From the NCBI GenBank assembly GCA_051876355.1, contig JBJEHU010000006.1:62001-126000 (forward strand): a stretch of 64,000 nucleotides of DNA, in the 5' to 3' direction. The notes beneath the pieces were generated by a model that was not told the DNA's origin, searched no databases, and saw only the letters and a program-made list of their open reading frames with translations. A program made the position numbers and the translations under genes. Source of the stretch: Olsenella_L sp051876355. Its GTDB lineage: Bacteria; Actinomycetota; Coriobacteriia; Coriobacteriales; Atopobiaceae. This document shows positions 17,063 through 26,151 of the stretch, in pieces (within the stretch, counting starts at the first letter, position 1; every line of letters begins with the position of its first letter).

Positions 17063-18025
17063 TTGATCTGCCCATTCTGCGGAACGCATATTGAAGACGG
17101 TCTGGATGTCTGTCCGGCCTGCCACGCCGACCTGAAGGCTACGGCACATGTGGCCCATCAGGACCGTCGCTACTGCACGAGCTGCGGCGCCCTCATCCCC
17201 GAAGGCGCCGATGTCTGCCCCCAGTGCGGCATGCCCTATATCGCAGACGATGCAGATGCAGACGACCAGGAAGAAGTCGTCTGCGAAGGCGCGCATGTGA
17301 AGGAAGCGCCAGAGACTCCGAAGATCATTTCCGCAATCCCTACGGCAGATGGCCCGTTCTCTGCGACCTCCGCGAACGAGCGCCTGCCGAGGCGGCGCGT
17401 CTTCACGCTTGCCTTTGTGGCGGCGCTTGTCTTCGTGGGCGGCGGCATCCTTGCAATCACGCAGCCGTGGAACCCGAATGCCTATTCGATCAAGGCGACG
17501 ACAGCGGCCGATACGTCGAAGGCGGGATACCCGGGCGAGATCGACAAGCTTGCCGGCCAGGATACCGGCATCGACACGTCCGATGTGGAAGACGGAGACG
17601 CGCAGACCTATGAGGCCATCTCGGGCTACTGGGAGCAGCTCGGCGACCTGAGAAAGAGCCTCGAGGAGAGCGAGACAGCGCTCAAGGCAGATGTCCAGGA
17701 TTCCTCGAAGGACCTCTCGACCGACTACCAGACTGCGAAGCAGAACGCCCTCGACCTCTCGAACCTCATCTCCTCGATCGGGGACGTCGATGTGAGCACG
17801 GGCACCTATGCAGACGATGTCCAGAACCTCCAGACGCTCGGCTCGTGGCTGCGCAACTGGTCCGATGACCTCATGGATGCCTGGGACAGAGCAGAGTCCG
17901 GCTCGTACAGCTCGTCCGACGCGATTCTTTCCCCGCTATCCCAGAGCGAGAGCGCAGATGGCACGAACTCCTATGCCACGCTCTTCGATGAGAGCTATGC
18001 AGGGTGGCAGCCGCAGGAGAAATAG
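17063..18025 (+). CDS. Double zinc-ribbon membrane protein
   Basis: 320 residues from TTG 17063, chosen because GGAGG lies five bases upstream; a GTG at 17045 is in frame but has no such site. The N-terminus has four CxxC pairs (C3/C6, C17/C20, C38/C41, C52/C55), consistent with two zinc ribbons. An acidic linker follows, then one transmembrane helix at about 113–132 preceded by RRR. The C-terminal 185 residues are predicted extracytoplasmic, hydrophilic, Asp/Ser-rich and probably helical. No enzyme motif was seen. It precedes a cyclophilin and a TPR membrane protein upstream of the mre cluster, but a role in shape control is only a guess from position. Confidence 0.75.
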   Translation: MICPFCGTHIEDGLDVCPACHADLKATAHVAHQDRRYCTSCGALIPEGADVCPQCGMPYIADDADADDQEEVVCEGAHVKEAPETPKIISAIPTADGPFSATSANERLPRRRVFTLAFVAALVFVGGGILAITQPWNPNAYSIKATTAADTSKAGYPGEIDKLAGQDTGIDTSDVEDGDAQTYEAISGYWEQLGDLRKSLEESETALKADVQDSSKDLSTDYQTAKQNALDLSNLISSIGDVDVSTGTYADDVQNLQTLGSWLRNWSDDLMDAWDRAESGSYSSSDAILSPLSQSESADGTNSYATLFDESYAGWQPQEK

Positions 18026-18135
18026 CTTTCATTTCCCCGCAATGTCTCTGCCGAATGTGTGAAAGACGCGCTGTGCTGGTACTATCAGATGATGGAAGAA
18101 TTGTATGAAGGTGCCACAGGGCCGGGGAGGTTCAG

Positions 18136-18693
18136 ATGGGCTTTTTCAATAGAAGCAATGTCTATGTCCCGAAGCGCGAGCTCAAGGGAACGGAAGTCGC
18201 TGTATTCAAGACCAGCAAGGGCACGATCAAGGTACGCCTCGACTGCAAGGGCGCGCCTATCCACTGCGCGAACTTCTGCGAGCTGGCCGAGAAGGGGTTC
18301 TACGACGGGACGAAGTTCCACCGCTATGTGCCGAACTTCGTGATCCAGGGCGGCGACCCCAATACCAGGAATATGAGCTCTGCCGATGTGGCGGCCGGAA
18401 AGCCCGGACCTGACGGCATGCCCGGCACGGGCGGTCCTGGCTACAGCATCAAGCATGAGTGGGACGTGAACCCGCGCAACAGCCATGAGGATGGCGCGCT
18501 TGCGATGGCCCGCTCCCAGATGCCCGATTCGGCAGGCTCCCAGTTCTACTTCTGCCTCGGACCCCAGCATTTTCTCGATCCGAACTACACGGTCTTCGGC
18601 CAGACGATCGAAGGCCTCGATGTGGAGAAGAGCCTGAGGGCAGGCGACGTGCTCGAATCCGTGAGCATCGTAGACGAAGAGCAGAGCGCTTAA
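18136..18693 (+). CDS. Cyclophilin-type peptidyl-prolyl cis-trans isomerase
   Basis: A 185-residue single-domain cyclophilin that isomerises X-Pro bonds. FHRYVPNFVIQGGDP carries the catalytic Arg, and AMARSQMPDSAGSQFYF plus a VFGQTIEG segment complete the active-site face. There is no signal peptide, so it should be cytoplasmic. GGGAGG lies five bases before the ATG. The next gene starts 23 bases after the stop, on the same strand. Length and motifs are typical of bacterial PpiB-like enzymes, although the loop around residues 85–105 (Gly/Pro-rich) is longer than the minimal form. Confidence 0.93.
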   Translation: MGFFNRSNVYVPKRELKGTEVAVFKTSKGTIKVRLDCKGAPIHCANFCELAEKGFYDGTKFHRYVPNFVIQGGDPNTRNMSSADVAAGKPGPDGMPGTGGPGYSIKHEWDVNPRNSHEDGALAMARSQMPDSAGSQFYFCLGPQHFLDPNYTVFGQTIEGLDVEKSLRAGDVLESVSIVDEEQSA

Positions 18694-18716
18694 AGCAGCA
18701 CCTGGAGGTGTGACGC

Positions 18717-20018
18717 ATGAACCAGCAGGCATATGAAGCAGGAAAGGCAGCCTATCAGCAGGGTGACTGGAACGGGGCTGTCGCACTCCTGCATCAGGCA
18801 ATAGATGCAACTGAGGCAAATGGCGCAGCAGAGCACATGCTCGGCAATGCCTATATGAAGCTCGGCAGGTATGCCGAGGCAGCCGATGCCTATGGAAGGG
18901 CGTTGGCAGATGCTACCTACGGAAAGGTGGGAGCCCTCTCCTGCAACCGTGGTCGTGCATACCTTGCAGCAGGCCAGCCGGACGAGGCCATCGCGAGCCT
19001 CAATGCAGCGGTCCAGGACCAGTCCTATGCAAAGGCATACAAGGCCTATGTGGCCCTGGGCGAGGCCTACCGCATGAAGAACGATGCCAGAAACGCCGGC
19101 ATCGCCTTCAGGAACGCCGCCATAGACGAGAGCAACCCCGACCCTTCGTTCTCGCTCCGCGAGCTCGGTGCCTGCTTCATCGCGCTGCACCGTCCGGTCG
19201 ATGCGGTCGAGGCATACCGCACGGCACTCGACTTCGCGACGCCGATGGAGAACCAGAACGCGATCTACTCCGAGCTCGGCATGGCCTATGTCGCCGCCAA
19301 CCGTATGAGCGAGGCTGTCGATGCCTTCGCGCATGCCACGGCAGACGGCACCTACATCCTGCCGACCGACATGCAGATCGCCTACGACTCCGCAAAGCGT
19401 GCTGTCGCATCCACGCAGTCGAACAATCCAAGCGAGACGGATGCCCTTCTGGCTGCTGCCGGCTATGGCACGTCCCAGGAGACGTTCGATCCGCTCGATC
19501 CTCTTGGCCAGTCCGGCGAGTTCATGCCGTCGCCTGAGAAGACCGGCTTCTTCTCCGTCTCCGAGCAGGATCTCGTCGAGGCAGACAAGAAGGAGCGCAA
19601 GGTCCGCCGCAAGAAGAAGCACACGGGCCTCAAGGTGTTCCTCGTCCTCCTGATCGTCGTCGTGGTTGTCGGCGGCGTCGGTGCCTATGCGTACTGGCGC
19701 GGCTATGGCTGGCCGACGCAGGAGACCGTCATCACCTCGCTCTTCAATTCGAAGACGTCGGGCGACGATGCCTCGAGCTTCCTCGCTCCGAGCCTCTCTG
19801 ACTCCGAGCGTTCCGCTATCGAGGACATCCTGCCCTCTGGCGCCACGATCTCTGTCGACGGGCTCGACAAGAGCATGGATACGTCGACGGCTCGCGTGAC
19901 TGCCACGCTTTCGTCCGGCACGACCCAGACCTACACGGTCACGCTCGTGCGTGACGGCATCGGCTGGAGGGTCTCTTCGCTCCAGCTGAGCTATGATTCC
20001 GCTTCGAGCAGCAAGTAG
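18717..20018 (+). CDS. TPR-repeat membrane protein
   Basis: A 433-residue protein with several tetratricopeptide repeats between residues 1 and 235 (repeating A-x-x-Y/L-G-x-A-Y and Y-x-x-A motifs at about 8, 41, 76, 112, 150 and 185). A basic stretch KVRRKKKH precedes a single transmembrane helix at about 305–326. The last 105 residues are predicted outside and Ser/Thr-rich. The orientation is thus cytoplasmic TPR scaffold, membrane anchor and external tail. AGGTG precedes ATG 18717 by a few bases. It lies 53 bases upstream of mreB, so it may scaffold the elongation machinery, but no experiment or motif shows this. Confidence 0.75.
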   Translation: MNQQAYEAGKAAYQQGDWNGAVALLHQAIDATEANGAAEHMLGNAYMKLGRYAEAADAYGRALADATYGKVGALSCNRGRAYLAAGQPDEAIASLNAAVQDQSYAKAYKAYVALGEAYRMKNDARNAGIAFRNAAIDESNPDPSFSLRELGACFIALHRPVDAVEAYRTALDFATPMENQNAIYSELGMAYVAANRMSEAVDAFAHATADGTYILPTDMQIAYDSAKRAVASTQSNNPSETDALLAAAGYGTSQETFDPLDPLGQSGEFMPSPEKTGFFSVSEQDLVEADKKERKVRRKKKHTGLKVFLVLLIVVVVVGGVGAYAYWRGYGWPTQETVITSLFNSKTSGDDASSFLAPSLSDSERSAIEDILPSGATISVDGLDKSMDTSTARVTATLSSGTTQTYTVTLVRDGIGWRVSSLQLSYDSASSSK

Positions 20019-20071
20019 CGGATTGCCTCTTCGGCGGAACTAGACATAGGGAATATCAGGGATAGGAAGAC

Positions 20072-21115
20072 ATGTCCTTTATCGACTCCATATTTGGTGA
20101 GTATGGCGGAGACCTTGCCATCGATCTCGGCACCGCAAATACGCTCGTCTCGGTCCGTGGCCAGGGCATCGTCCTGAACGAGCCTTCCGTTGTCGCTATC
20201 GACAAGGAGCAGGAGCGCGTCCTTGCGGTCGGCTCGGATGCAAAGCGCATGATCGGCCGCACGCCTGGCTCGATCATCGCAGAGCGCCCGCTGAAGGACG
20301 GCGTCATCGCCGACTTCGATGTCACCGAGGTCATGCTGCGCTACTTCATCGAGAAGGCGCGCGAGCGCAAGTATCCCTGGTCGCCGCGTCCCCGCGTCGT
20401 CGTGTGCGTTCCTTCGGGCGTCACGTCTGTCGAGAAGCGTGCCGTCTTCGAGGCAACGATCTCTGCAGGAGCGCGCCAGGCCTATCTGATCGAGGAGCCG
20501 ATGGCTGCTGCCATCGGTGCCGACCTGCCGATCGAGGACCCGACGGGATCGATGATCGTCGACCTCGGCGGCGGCACGACCGAGGTCGCTGTCATCTCGA
20601 TGGGCGGCATCGTCGTCTCCCAGTCCATCAGGACGGCAGGCGACGAGTTCGACCGCACGATCCTGGAGCATGTGCGCGACGCGTACAACCTCTCGATTGG
20701 CGAGCGCACCGCAGAAGACATCAAGATCAAGGTCGGCTCAGCCGCACCTCTTGCCGAGGAGCTCGACGTCGAGGTCAATGGCCGCGACGTCCTGACCGGC
20801 ATGCCGAAGACCGTGCGCATCGAGTCCGAGGAGATCCGCCGCGCGCTCGACAAGCCGCTCGACGAAGTCACGAAGGCTGTCAAGGATGCGCTCGATGTGA
20901 CGCCTCCCGACCTTGCTTCCGACCTCATGTACTACGGCATCCTCCTGACGGGCGGCGGCGGACTTCTGCGCGGACTCGACCAGCGTCTGCGCGAAGAGAC
21001 GGGCGTGCCCGTCAACGTGAGCCCCACGGCCCTCGAAAACGTTGTCAATGGCTGCGCGAAGGTCCTCGAAGCAAACGCCCTTTCCGGCGGCTTCGTCCAG
21101 AGTGCCGGCCTGTAG
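20072..21115 (+). CDS. mreB: Rod shape-determining actin homologue MreB
   Basis: A 347-residue actin-like ATPase that forms membrane-associated filaments guiding lateral wall synthesis. DLGTANT at 18–24 is the phosphate-1 loop, VVCVPSGVT follows, DLGGGTTEVA is phosphate-2, and LTGGGGLLRG is the adenosine motif. GGATAGGAAG precedes ATG 20072. It heads the classical mreB–mreC–mreD–mrdA–rodA set, with gaps of 15, 17, 2 and 18 bases, so the five genes probably form one transcript. It implies a rod-shaped or elongating cell. Confidence 0.97.
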   Translation: MSFIDSIFGEYGGDLAIDLGTANTLVSVRGQGIVLNEPSVVAIDKEQERVLAVGSDAKRMIGRTPGSIIAERPLKDGVIADFDVTEVMLRYFIEKARERKYPWSPRPRVVVCVPSGVTSVEKRAVFEATISAGARQAYLIEEPMAAAIGADLPIEDPTGSMIVDLGGGTTEVAVISMGGIVVSQSIRTAGDEFDRTILEHVRDAYNLSIGERTAEDIKIKVGSAAPLAEELDVEVNGRDVLTGMPKTVRIESEEIRRALDKPLDEVTKAVKDALDVTPPDLASDLMYYGILLTGGGGLLRGLDQRLREETGVPVNVSPTALENVVNGCAKVLEANALSGGFVQSAGL

Positions 21116-21130
21116 ACCAAGGATCTGAAG

Positions 21131-22225
21131 ATGCCCGCAAATGGTGCTCCGCATGGCTTCCAGAGGACAGGCCAGAATTCCTCTGGAGGCCGTCTCGCTA
21201 TAGTCCTCCTGGCTCTTTCCATCATCATGTTCACGGTCAGCTGCCGCATGGGCGATGTGGGCGTGCTCGGTGCTGCCCGTTCCGTCTGGCAGACCGTGAC
21301 GATGCCGATAAGCTACATCGGCTCTGTCGCCGTCCAGCCGTTCCAGGGGCTCGGCAACATCTTCGCGAACCTCACGGCCGACCAGGAGACGCTCTCACAG
21401 CTCCAGGAGGAGAACAAGCAGCTCGTGGCAGAGAACGCCGAGCTCGAGGAGGCGCAGCAGACCGCAACGCGCCTGCAGGCGCTGCTCGACCTCAAGGATA
21501 CATATAACCTCCAGTCGACTGCGGCGCGCATCATCGATGCGTCGTATGACAACTGGTCGCGCACCGTCACGATCGACAAGGGCAGCTCGTCTGGCCTTGC
21601 GGTCGGCATGCCTGTCACGGATGCCTACGGCGTCATCGGGCAGATCTCCGAGGTCAGCGCCGCGACAGCGACCGTGCGCCTCATCACGGACGAGAACTCG
21701 GGCGTCTCTGCGATGGTGCAGTCAAGCCGGGCGCAGGGCATGCTCAATGGCTCTGCCGATGGCACGCTGAGCCTCAATCTCGTGAGGACGGACCTCACCG
21801 TCAATGTCGGCGACATCATCGTCACCTCCGGTCTCGGCGGCGTCTATCCGAAGGGTCTGCCGCTCGGCACCGTGACCTCTGTCGAGAAGTACGACGGCGC
21901 CATGTACTATACGATCACGGTCGAGCCCTTCACGAAGACGGAGAGCTATGAGGAGATCCTCGTGATCACATCGCTCACAGAGGACCAGGCGGCGACGTCA
22001 GACGATATCGCAGCTGCTGACTCCCAGGAGACATCGACGTCTGCATCCACGACGACGTCGACTGATGCCTCTTCGAACAGCTCGTCCGATACGTCGTCTG
22101 ACAGCTCGTCTGCCTCCTCTTCGGATTCGGCGAACAGCGCCTCTGGCACCTCTTCGACGACGTCCTCTTCCGGCACGACGTCTTCCAATACGTCTTCATC
22201 AAGCTCGACCTCGAGCACGCAATAG
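21131..22225 (+). CDS. mreC: Rod shape-determining protein MreC with Ser/Thr-rich tail
   Basis: A 364-residue MreC. A transmembrane helix at about 20–38 is followed by a coiled coil (about 75–110, Gln/Glu/Leu-rich) and the two beta-barrel domains typical of the family (KGSSSGLAVGMPV, TDENSGVSAM, VTSGLGGVYPKGLP). It bridges MreB, MreD and PBP2 outside the membrane. The last 75 or so residues are almost entirely Ser, Thr, Asp and Ala, an extension not needed by the core fold. The ribosome site before ATG 21131 is weak (CTGAAG). The tail could span the wall or be glycosylated; that is inference. Confidence 0.93.
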   Translation: MPANGAPHGFQRTGQNSSGGRLAIVLLALSIIMFTVSCRMGDVGVLGAARSVWQTVTMPISYIGSVAVQPFQGLGNIFANLTADQETLSQLQEENKQLVAENAELEEAQQTATRLQALLDLKDTYNLQSTAARIIDASYDNWSRTVTIDKGSSSGLAVGMPVTDAYGVIGQISEVSAATATVRLITDENSGVSAMVQSSRAQGMLNGSADGTLSLNLVRTDLTVNVGDIIVTSGLGGVYPKGLPLGTVTSVEKYDGAMYYTITVEPFTKTESYEEILVITSLTEDQAATSDDIAAADSQETSTSASTTTSTDASSNSSSDTSSDSSSASSSDSANSASGTSSTTSSSGTTSSNTSSSSSTSSTQ

Positions 22226-22242
22226 GCAGGGCAGGAGATCCG

Positions 22243-22839
22243 ATGCAGATCAAAGACACGAACAGATACCGTCATGATGCGCTCGTCCTGGGGATTGTCT
22301 GCCTCGTGCTGCAGCTCGCTGTGGCTCCCTATATCGCGATCGCGAATGGGCATGCGAACTTCGCCTTCATCTTCTCGGCCATCTTCGCGCTTACGGTCGG
22401 CGGCCCGACCGGTGTCGCTATGGGCTTTGCTGCGGGCGTCGTCTACGACCTCGGTGCATCGAGCCCGATGGGGCTCATGGCATTCCTGCTGACGCTCTCG
22501 TCCTATATCCTCGGCATCGAGGCGCGGAACAAGCTGAATGACGATCCGGGAGCGGCGCTCGTGAATGGCCTCATCGCCTGCTTCGCGGTCTCGCTTCTCT
22601 ACGGGCTTGCGATGCTGCTCACCGGTTCGAGCTCATCCTTCATCGATGTGATCCTCACGCGGGTCCTGCCGTCGTTCTTCCTGACGGCGCTCTTCGCGAT
22701 TCCGTTCTATCTCTTCTATTCGCGCCCGCAGTCTTCCGGCGCGACCCTGAACCGCAGCCTCGGGACGAAGATGCCGTCGCTCGGCAATACCCGCAGGCGC
22801 AGTCAGGGACATCTCGGCACCAGAGGGCGGCAGATCTAG
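22243..22839 (+). CDS. mreD: Rod shape-determining membrane protein MreD
   Basis: A 198-residue polytopic membrane protein with about five or six hydrophobic segments between residues 12 and 165. It matches MreD by position between mreC and mrdA and by size and topology; MreD sequences are poorly conserved, so synteny carries most weight. The segment with VYDLGASSPMGLMAF around residue 70 resembles the DLL/D-x-G-x-x-x-G pattern seen in the family. GCAGGAGATCC precedes ATG 22243. The C-terminus is basic and cytoplasmic. The stop is 2 bases before the PBP2 start. Confidence 0.88.
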   Translation: MQIKDTNRYRHDALVLGIVCLVLQLAVAPYIAIANGHANFAFIFSAIFALTVGGPTGVAMGFAAGVVYDLGASSPMGLMAFLLTLSSYILGIEARNKLNDDPGAALVNGLIACFAVSLLYGLAMLLTGSSSSFIDVILTRVLPSFFLTALFAIPFYLFYSRPQSSGATLNRSLGTKMPSLGNTRRRSQGHLGTRGRQI

Positions 22840-22841
22840 CT

Positions 22842-24872
22842 GTGAGCCTTTCCACCATCATCATCCTCGTGCTCGTCTCGATCATCGTCGTGGCGGGCCT
22901 CGTGCTTCTCTTCTCGCGCGGAGAGATGCGCTTCAAGTTCGATATCGGCGGTTCGGCACCGCGCGCTTCGGGCGGCAACGACGAATCGGGCGATACGACG
23001 ATCAGGAACCGCATCATGGGCCTCGGCATCTTCTCCGGTGGCGCCATCGCGGTCCTTCTCGCACGCCTGTGGTCCATGCAGCTCGTCTCCTCCGATGAAT
23101 ATGCTGCCCAGGCAGAATCGAACCGCACGAGGACCATCTCGCTTGCGGCTCCTCGCGGCCGCATCCTCGACCGCAACGGCAAGGAGCTCGTGACGAACCG
23201 TCCGAGCCTTACGGTCGTAGCCGACTCGGACGTCGAGTCGGACGACGTGGAGATGCAGCTTCTCGGCAACCTTCTCGGCATGCCCCGCATGGCTGTGAAG
23301 AGGAAGATCGAGGACTCCTCGGAAGGTGCCCAGTCTGCCCGTCCCGTCATGGTCGATGTCTCTATCCGTGTCGTGGCCTATCTCGAAGAGCATCCCGATC
23401 TCTTCACGGGCGTGACGGTGCAGGAAAGGACGCAGCGGAGCTATCCTTACGGCTCGCTTGCCGGACAGGTGCTGGGATATGCCGGCACGGTCACGAGCGA
23501 CCAGCTTGCCGCATCGGGCACCTCTGCCGACGGCAGCACGATCGAATATGAGTCGGGCGACACGGTCGGCCAGGCAGGCGTCGAATACGAGTATGAGAAT
23601 GTCCTCCAGGGCATCCGCGGCGAGCAGACGGTCTACGTCGATGCTTCGGGCAATGTCACGTCGTACTCGACGACCGTCGATCCCCAGGCAGGTTCCGATG
23701 TGCTCCTGACGCTCGACCTCACGATCCAGCAGGCCTGCGAGAGCGGCCTGGCCCATGCCATCTCTGTCGCAAACGATCTTGGCTACAAGGACTGCAAGGC
23801 GGGCGCCATCCTCTGCATGGATGTCACGAACGGCGAGATACTGGGAATGGCATCGGCACCGTCGTTTTCCCCGTCCGTCTTTGTCGGCGGCATCTCGAAC
23901 GACGACTGGAATGCGCTCAATTCCGAAGAGGGCATGTATCCTCTGATCAACCGTGCCATCCAGGGACAGTACTGCTCGGCATCCACGATCAAGCCGCTCA
24001 CGAGCTTCGCTGCGCTCTCGAACGGCATCGCCACGATCACCTCGACGTACTACTGTGCAGGACTGTGGACCGGCTTCGGTGCTGCCTACGGCCAGTACTG
24101 CTGGAAGAAGACAGGACACGGGACGATGACCATCGAGACAGGCATCACGTACTCGTGCGACGTCGTCTTCTACGAGATCGGCAAGGCATTCTACCTTTCC
24201 GACAACCCGGAAGCCCAGCAGGACCATCTGCGCATGTGGGGCCTGGGCTCCACGTACGATATCGACCTTCCGAGCGAGGCGTCAGGGCGCGTGCCCGATG
24301 CCGAATGGAAGAACGAGTACTACAGCGCCTACGACGAGAACACGCGCACGTGGATGGGCGGAGACCAGACGAACCTCTCGATTGGCCAGGGCGACCTGCT
24401 CGTGACGCCGCTGCAGATGGCATGCGCCTATGCCGGCATCGCGAACGAAGGCCCGATCTGGCGTCCGCATGTGCTCAAGGGCGTGAAGTCCCAGGGTGCC
24501 AACGGCACGGTCGTCGAATACCAGCCCGAGATAGCCCTCTCGCCGACAGAGGACGCTACGTACTTCTCGACGGTCAAGCAGGGACTGCTCGGCGTCCTCG
24601 AGAAGGAATCGACGAACATCATTGCCCACTTCAGCACGCTCTCCGTCTCCGTCGAAGGAAAGACAGGAACGGGCGAGGTCAATGGCAAGGACCCGACCGG
24701 CTGGTTCATTGCCTATGCGCCGGCAGAGAGTCCGAAGTATGTCTGCGCCTGCGTCGTCGAGGAAGGCGGCTACGGCGAAAACTCTGCCATGCGCGGCGTG
24801 CGCGACGTGTTCGGCGCCATCTACAACGAGCCCGACACGTCCGACGCAAGCAGCACGAGCGGCGCCCGCTAG
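22842..24872 (+). CDS. mrdA: Penicillin-binding protein 2 (class B transpeptidase)
   Basis: A 676-residue elongation-specific transpeptidase that crosslinks lateral-wall peptidoglycan with RodA. There is a short N-terminal helix at 3–24, a second hydrophobic segment at about 58–78, the PBP dimerisation/pedestal domain starting at APRGRILDRNG, and a C-terminal transpeptidase domain. The nucleophile motif is STIK (Ser381, Lys384), the second motif reads SCD, and KTGTG starts at Lys607. The start is GTG 22842, two bases after mreD. Two hydrophobic N-terminal segments are unusual, since PBP2 normally has one; the first may be a signal-like extension. Confidence 0.94.
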   Translation: MSLSTIIILVLVSIIVVAGLVLLFSRGEMRFKFDIGGSAPRASGGNDESGDTTIRNRIMGLGIFSGGAIAVLLARLWSMQLVSSDEYAAQAESNRTRTISLAAPRGRILDRNGKELVTNRPSLTVVADSDVESDDVEMQLLGNLLGMPRMAVKRKIEDSSEGAQSARPVMVDVSIRVVAYLEEHPDLFTGVTVQERTQRSYPYGSLAGQVLGYAGTVTSDQLAASGTSADGSTIEYESGDTVGQAGVEYEYENVLQGIRGEQTVYVDASGNVTSYSTTVDPQAGSDVLLTLDLTIQQACESGLAHAISVANDLGYKDCKAGAILCMDVTNGEILGMASAPSFSPSVFVGGISNDDWNALNSEEGMYPLINRAIQGQYCSASTIKPLTSFAALSNGIATITSTYYCAGLWTGFGAAYGQYCWKKTGHGTMTIETGITYSCDVVFYEIGKAFYLSDNPEAQQDHLRMWGLGSTYDIDLPSEASGRVPDAEWKNEYYSAYDENTRTWMGGDQTNLSIGQGDLLVTPLQMACAYAGIANEGPIWRPHVLKGVKSQGANGTVVEYQPEIALSPTEDATYFSTVKQGLLGVLEKESTNIIAHFSTLSVSVEGKTGTGEVNGKDPTGWFIAYAPAESPKYVCACVVEEGGYGENSAMRGVRDVFGAIYNEPDTSDASSTSGAR

Positions 24873-24890
24873 GGAAGAGAGGAGGAGACG

Positions 24891-26123
24891 ATGCAGTACA
24901 GGACCCCCAGATCGCAGGAGGGCTTCTTCGACAGGATGGCACATGTCCTGGGCGGCACGGGCGGAAGGCACGGCGGCGGCAGGCATGCCACAGTGCGCCG
25001 CGGATCGGCCATCGCTTCGAAGGTCTATCTTCCCCAGCTCATTCCGGCCATGCTGCTTGTGGCCTATGGCCTCATCGTCCAGTGGTCTGCCTCGCTCTCG
25101 ATTTCGGAGGCATCGCTTCCGCGCCAGGCGATGGGCGTGCTCATCGGCTGTGTCCTTGCCTTCATGATCTGGCGCTATGACTACCGGACGCTTGCGAACA
25201 TGCGCACGGCGCTCATGGTGACAGACGCCGTGCTGCTGCTCCTTCCGAGCATCCCGTTCATCGGCTACTCCGCCAAGGGCATGACGGGCTGGATTCAGAT
25301 TCCGGGCATCGGCCTTCGCTTCCAGCCTTCCGAGATCGCAAAGCTCGTCACGATATTCCTCATGGCATCAGTGACGGCAGAATACAATGGCAAGATCGAG
25401 ACGCTCCGGGACTACGTGAAGCTCTGCGGCACGCTGCTCTTCCCATTCGTGCTCATCATGACGCAGCCTGACCTCGGTACGGGCCTCGTGATGCTCTTTT
25501 CCGGCGCCTGCGTGATTATCTGCGGCGGCGCGAAGAGGAGCTGGGTGCTCGTGACAATCGCCTTGATCGTTATCGGCGCTGCTCTCATCATCGCGACGTC
25601 CATGACAGACGGCCTGCCGCATATCTTGAAGGAATACCAGCTGAACCGACTCATCGTCTTCGTCGATCCATCGGTCGACCCGACAGGCGATGGCTACAAC
25701 CTGGCACAGGCAAAGATCGCTGTCGGCTCGGGCGGCTTCTTCGGCAAGGGCGTCGAGAACGCGACGCAGACGATTGCAGGATTTCTGCCTGAGGCACACA
25801 CGGACTTCGTCTTCGCGCTCCTCTCCGAGGAGTTCGGATTCCTCGGCGCGCTCGTGCTGCTCGGCCTCTTTGGCTGGCTCATCTTCTCGACGCTTGCGCT
25901 CGCGCTCAAGGTCGAGACAACGTTTGCAAAGCTCGTGCTTGTCGGCATTGTTGCGATGTGGACGTTCCAGGTGCTCGAGAATGTGGGTATGTGTATAGGC
26001 ATCATGCCCATCACGGGCATTCCTCTGCCCTTCATCAGCTTCGGCTCGTCGTCGATGCTCGCGCAGCTCATGGCAGTGGGCGTCGTGCAGTCGATCTGGC
26101 GGAACAGGACGAAGTCGGCGTAG
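24891..26123 (+). CDS. rodA: SEDS-family peptidoglycan polymerase RodA
   Basis: A 410-residue polytopic glycosyltransferase that polymerises lipid II and partners PBP2. About ten transmembrane helices follow a basic, Gly/His-rich cytoplasmic N-terminus of 50 residues. Family signatures include the GWIQIPGIGLRFQPSE loop, TQPDLGTG, LPEAHTDFVFALL and PFISFGSSS. GAGAGGAGGAG precedes ATG 24891, 18 bases after mrdA. The neighbour pairing with PBP2, rather than with division genes, favours RodA over FtsW. Confidence 0.95.
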   Translation: MQYRTPRSQEGFFDRMAHVLGGTGGRHGGGRHATVRRGSAIASKVYLPQLIPAMLLVAYGLIVQWSASLSISEASLPRQAMGVLIGCVLAFMIWRYDYRTLANMRTALMVTDAVLLLLPSIPFIGYSAKGMTGWIQIPGIGLRFQPSEIAKLVTIFLMASVTAEYNGKIETLRDYVKLCGTLLFPFVLIMTQPDLGTGLVMLFSGACVIICGGAKRSWVLVTIALIVIGAALIIATSMTDGLPHILKEYQLNRLIVFVDPSVDPTGDGYNLAQAKIAVGSGGFFGKGVENATQTIAGFLPEAHTDFVFALLSEEFGFLGALVLLGLFGWLIFSTLALALKVETTFAKLVLVGIVAMWTFQVLENVGMCIGIMPITGIPLPFISFGSSSMLAQLMAVGVVQSIWRNRTKSA

Positions 26124-26151
26124 GGCATACATCGTTGAGATCGGAGGCATT

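Noticed and set aside
22842..24872. PBP2 second catalytic motif SCD instead of SxN
   Set aside because: Asp at this position is compatible with class B PBP2 proteins, and the STIK and KTG motifs are intact, so it is not evidence of inactivity.
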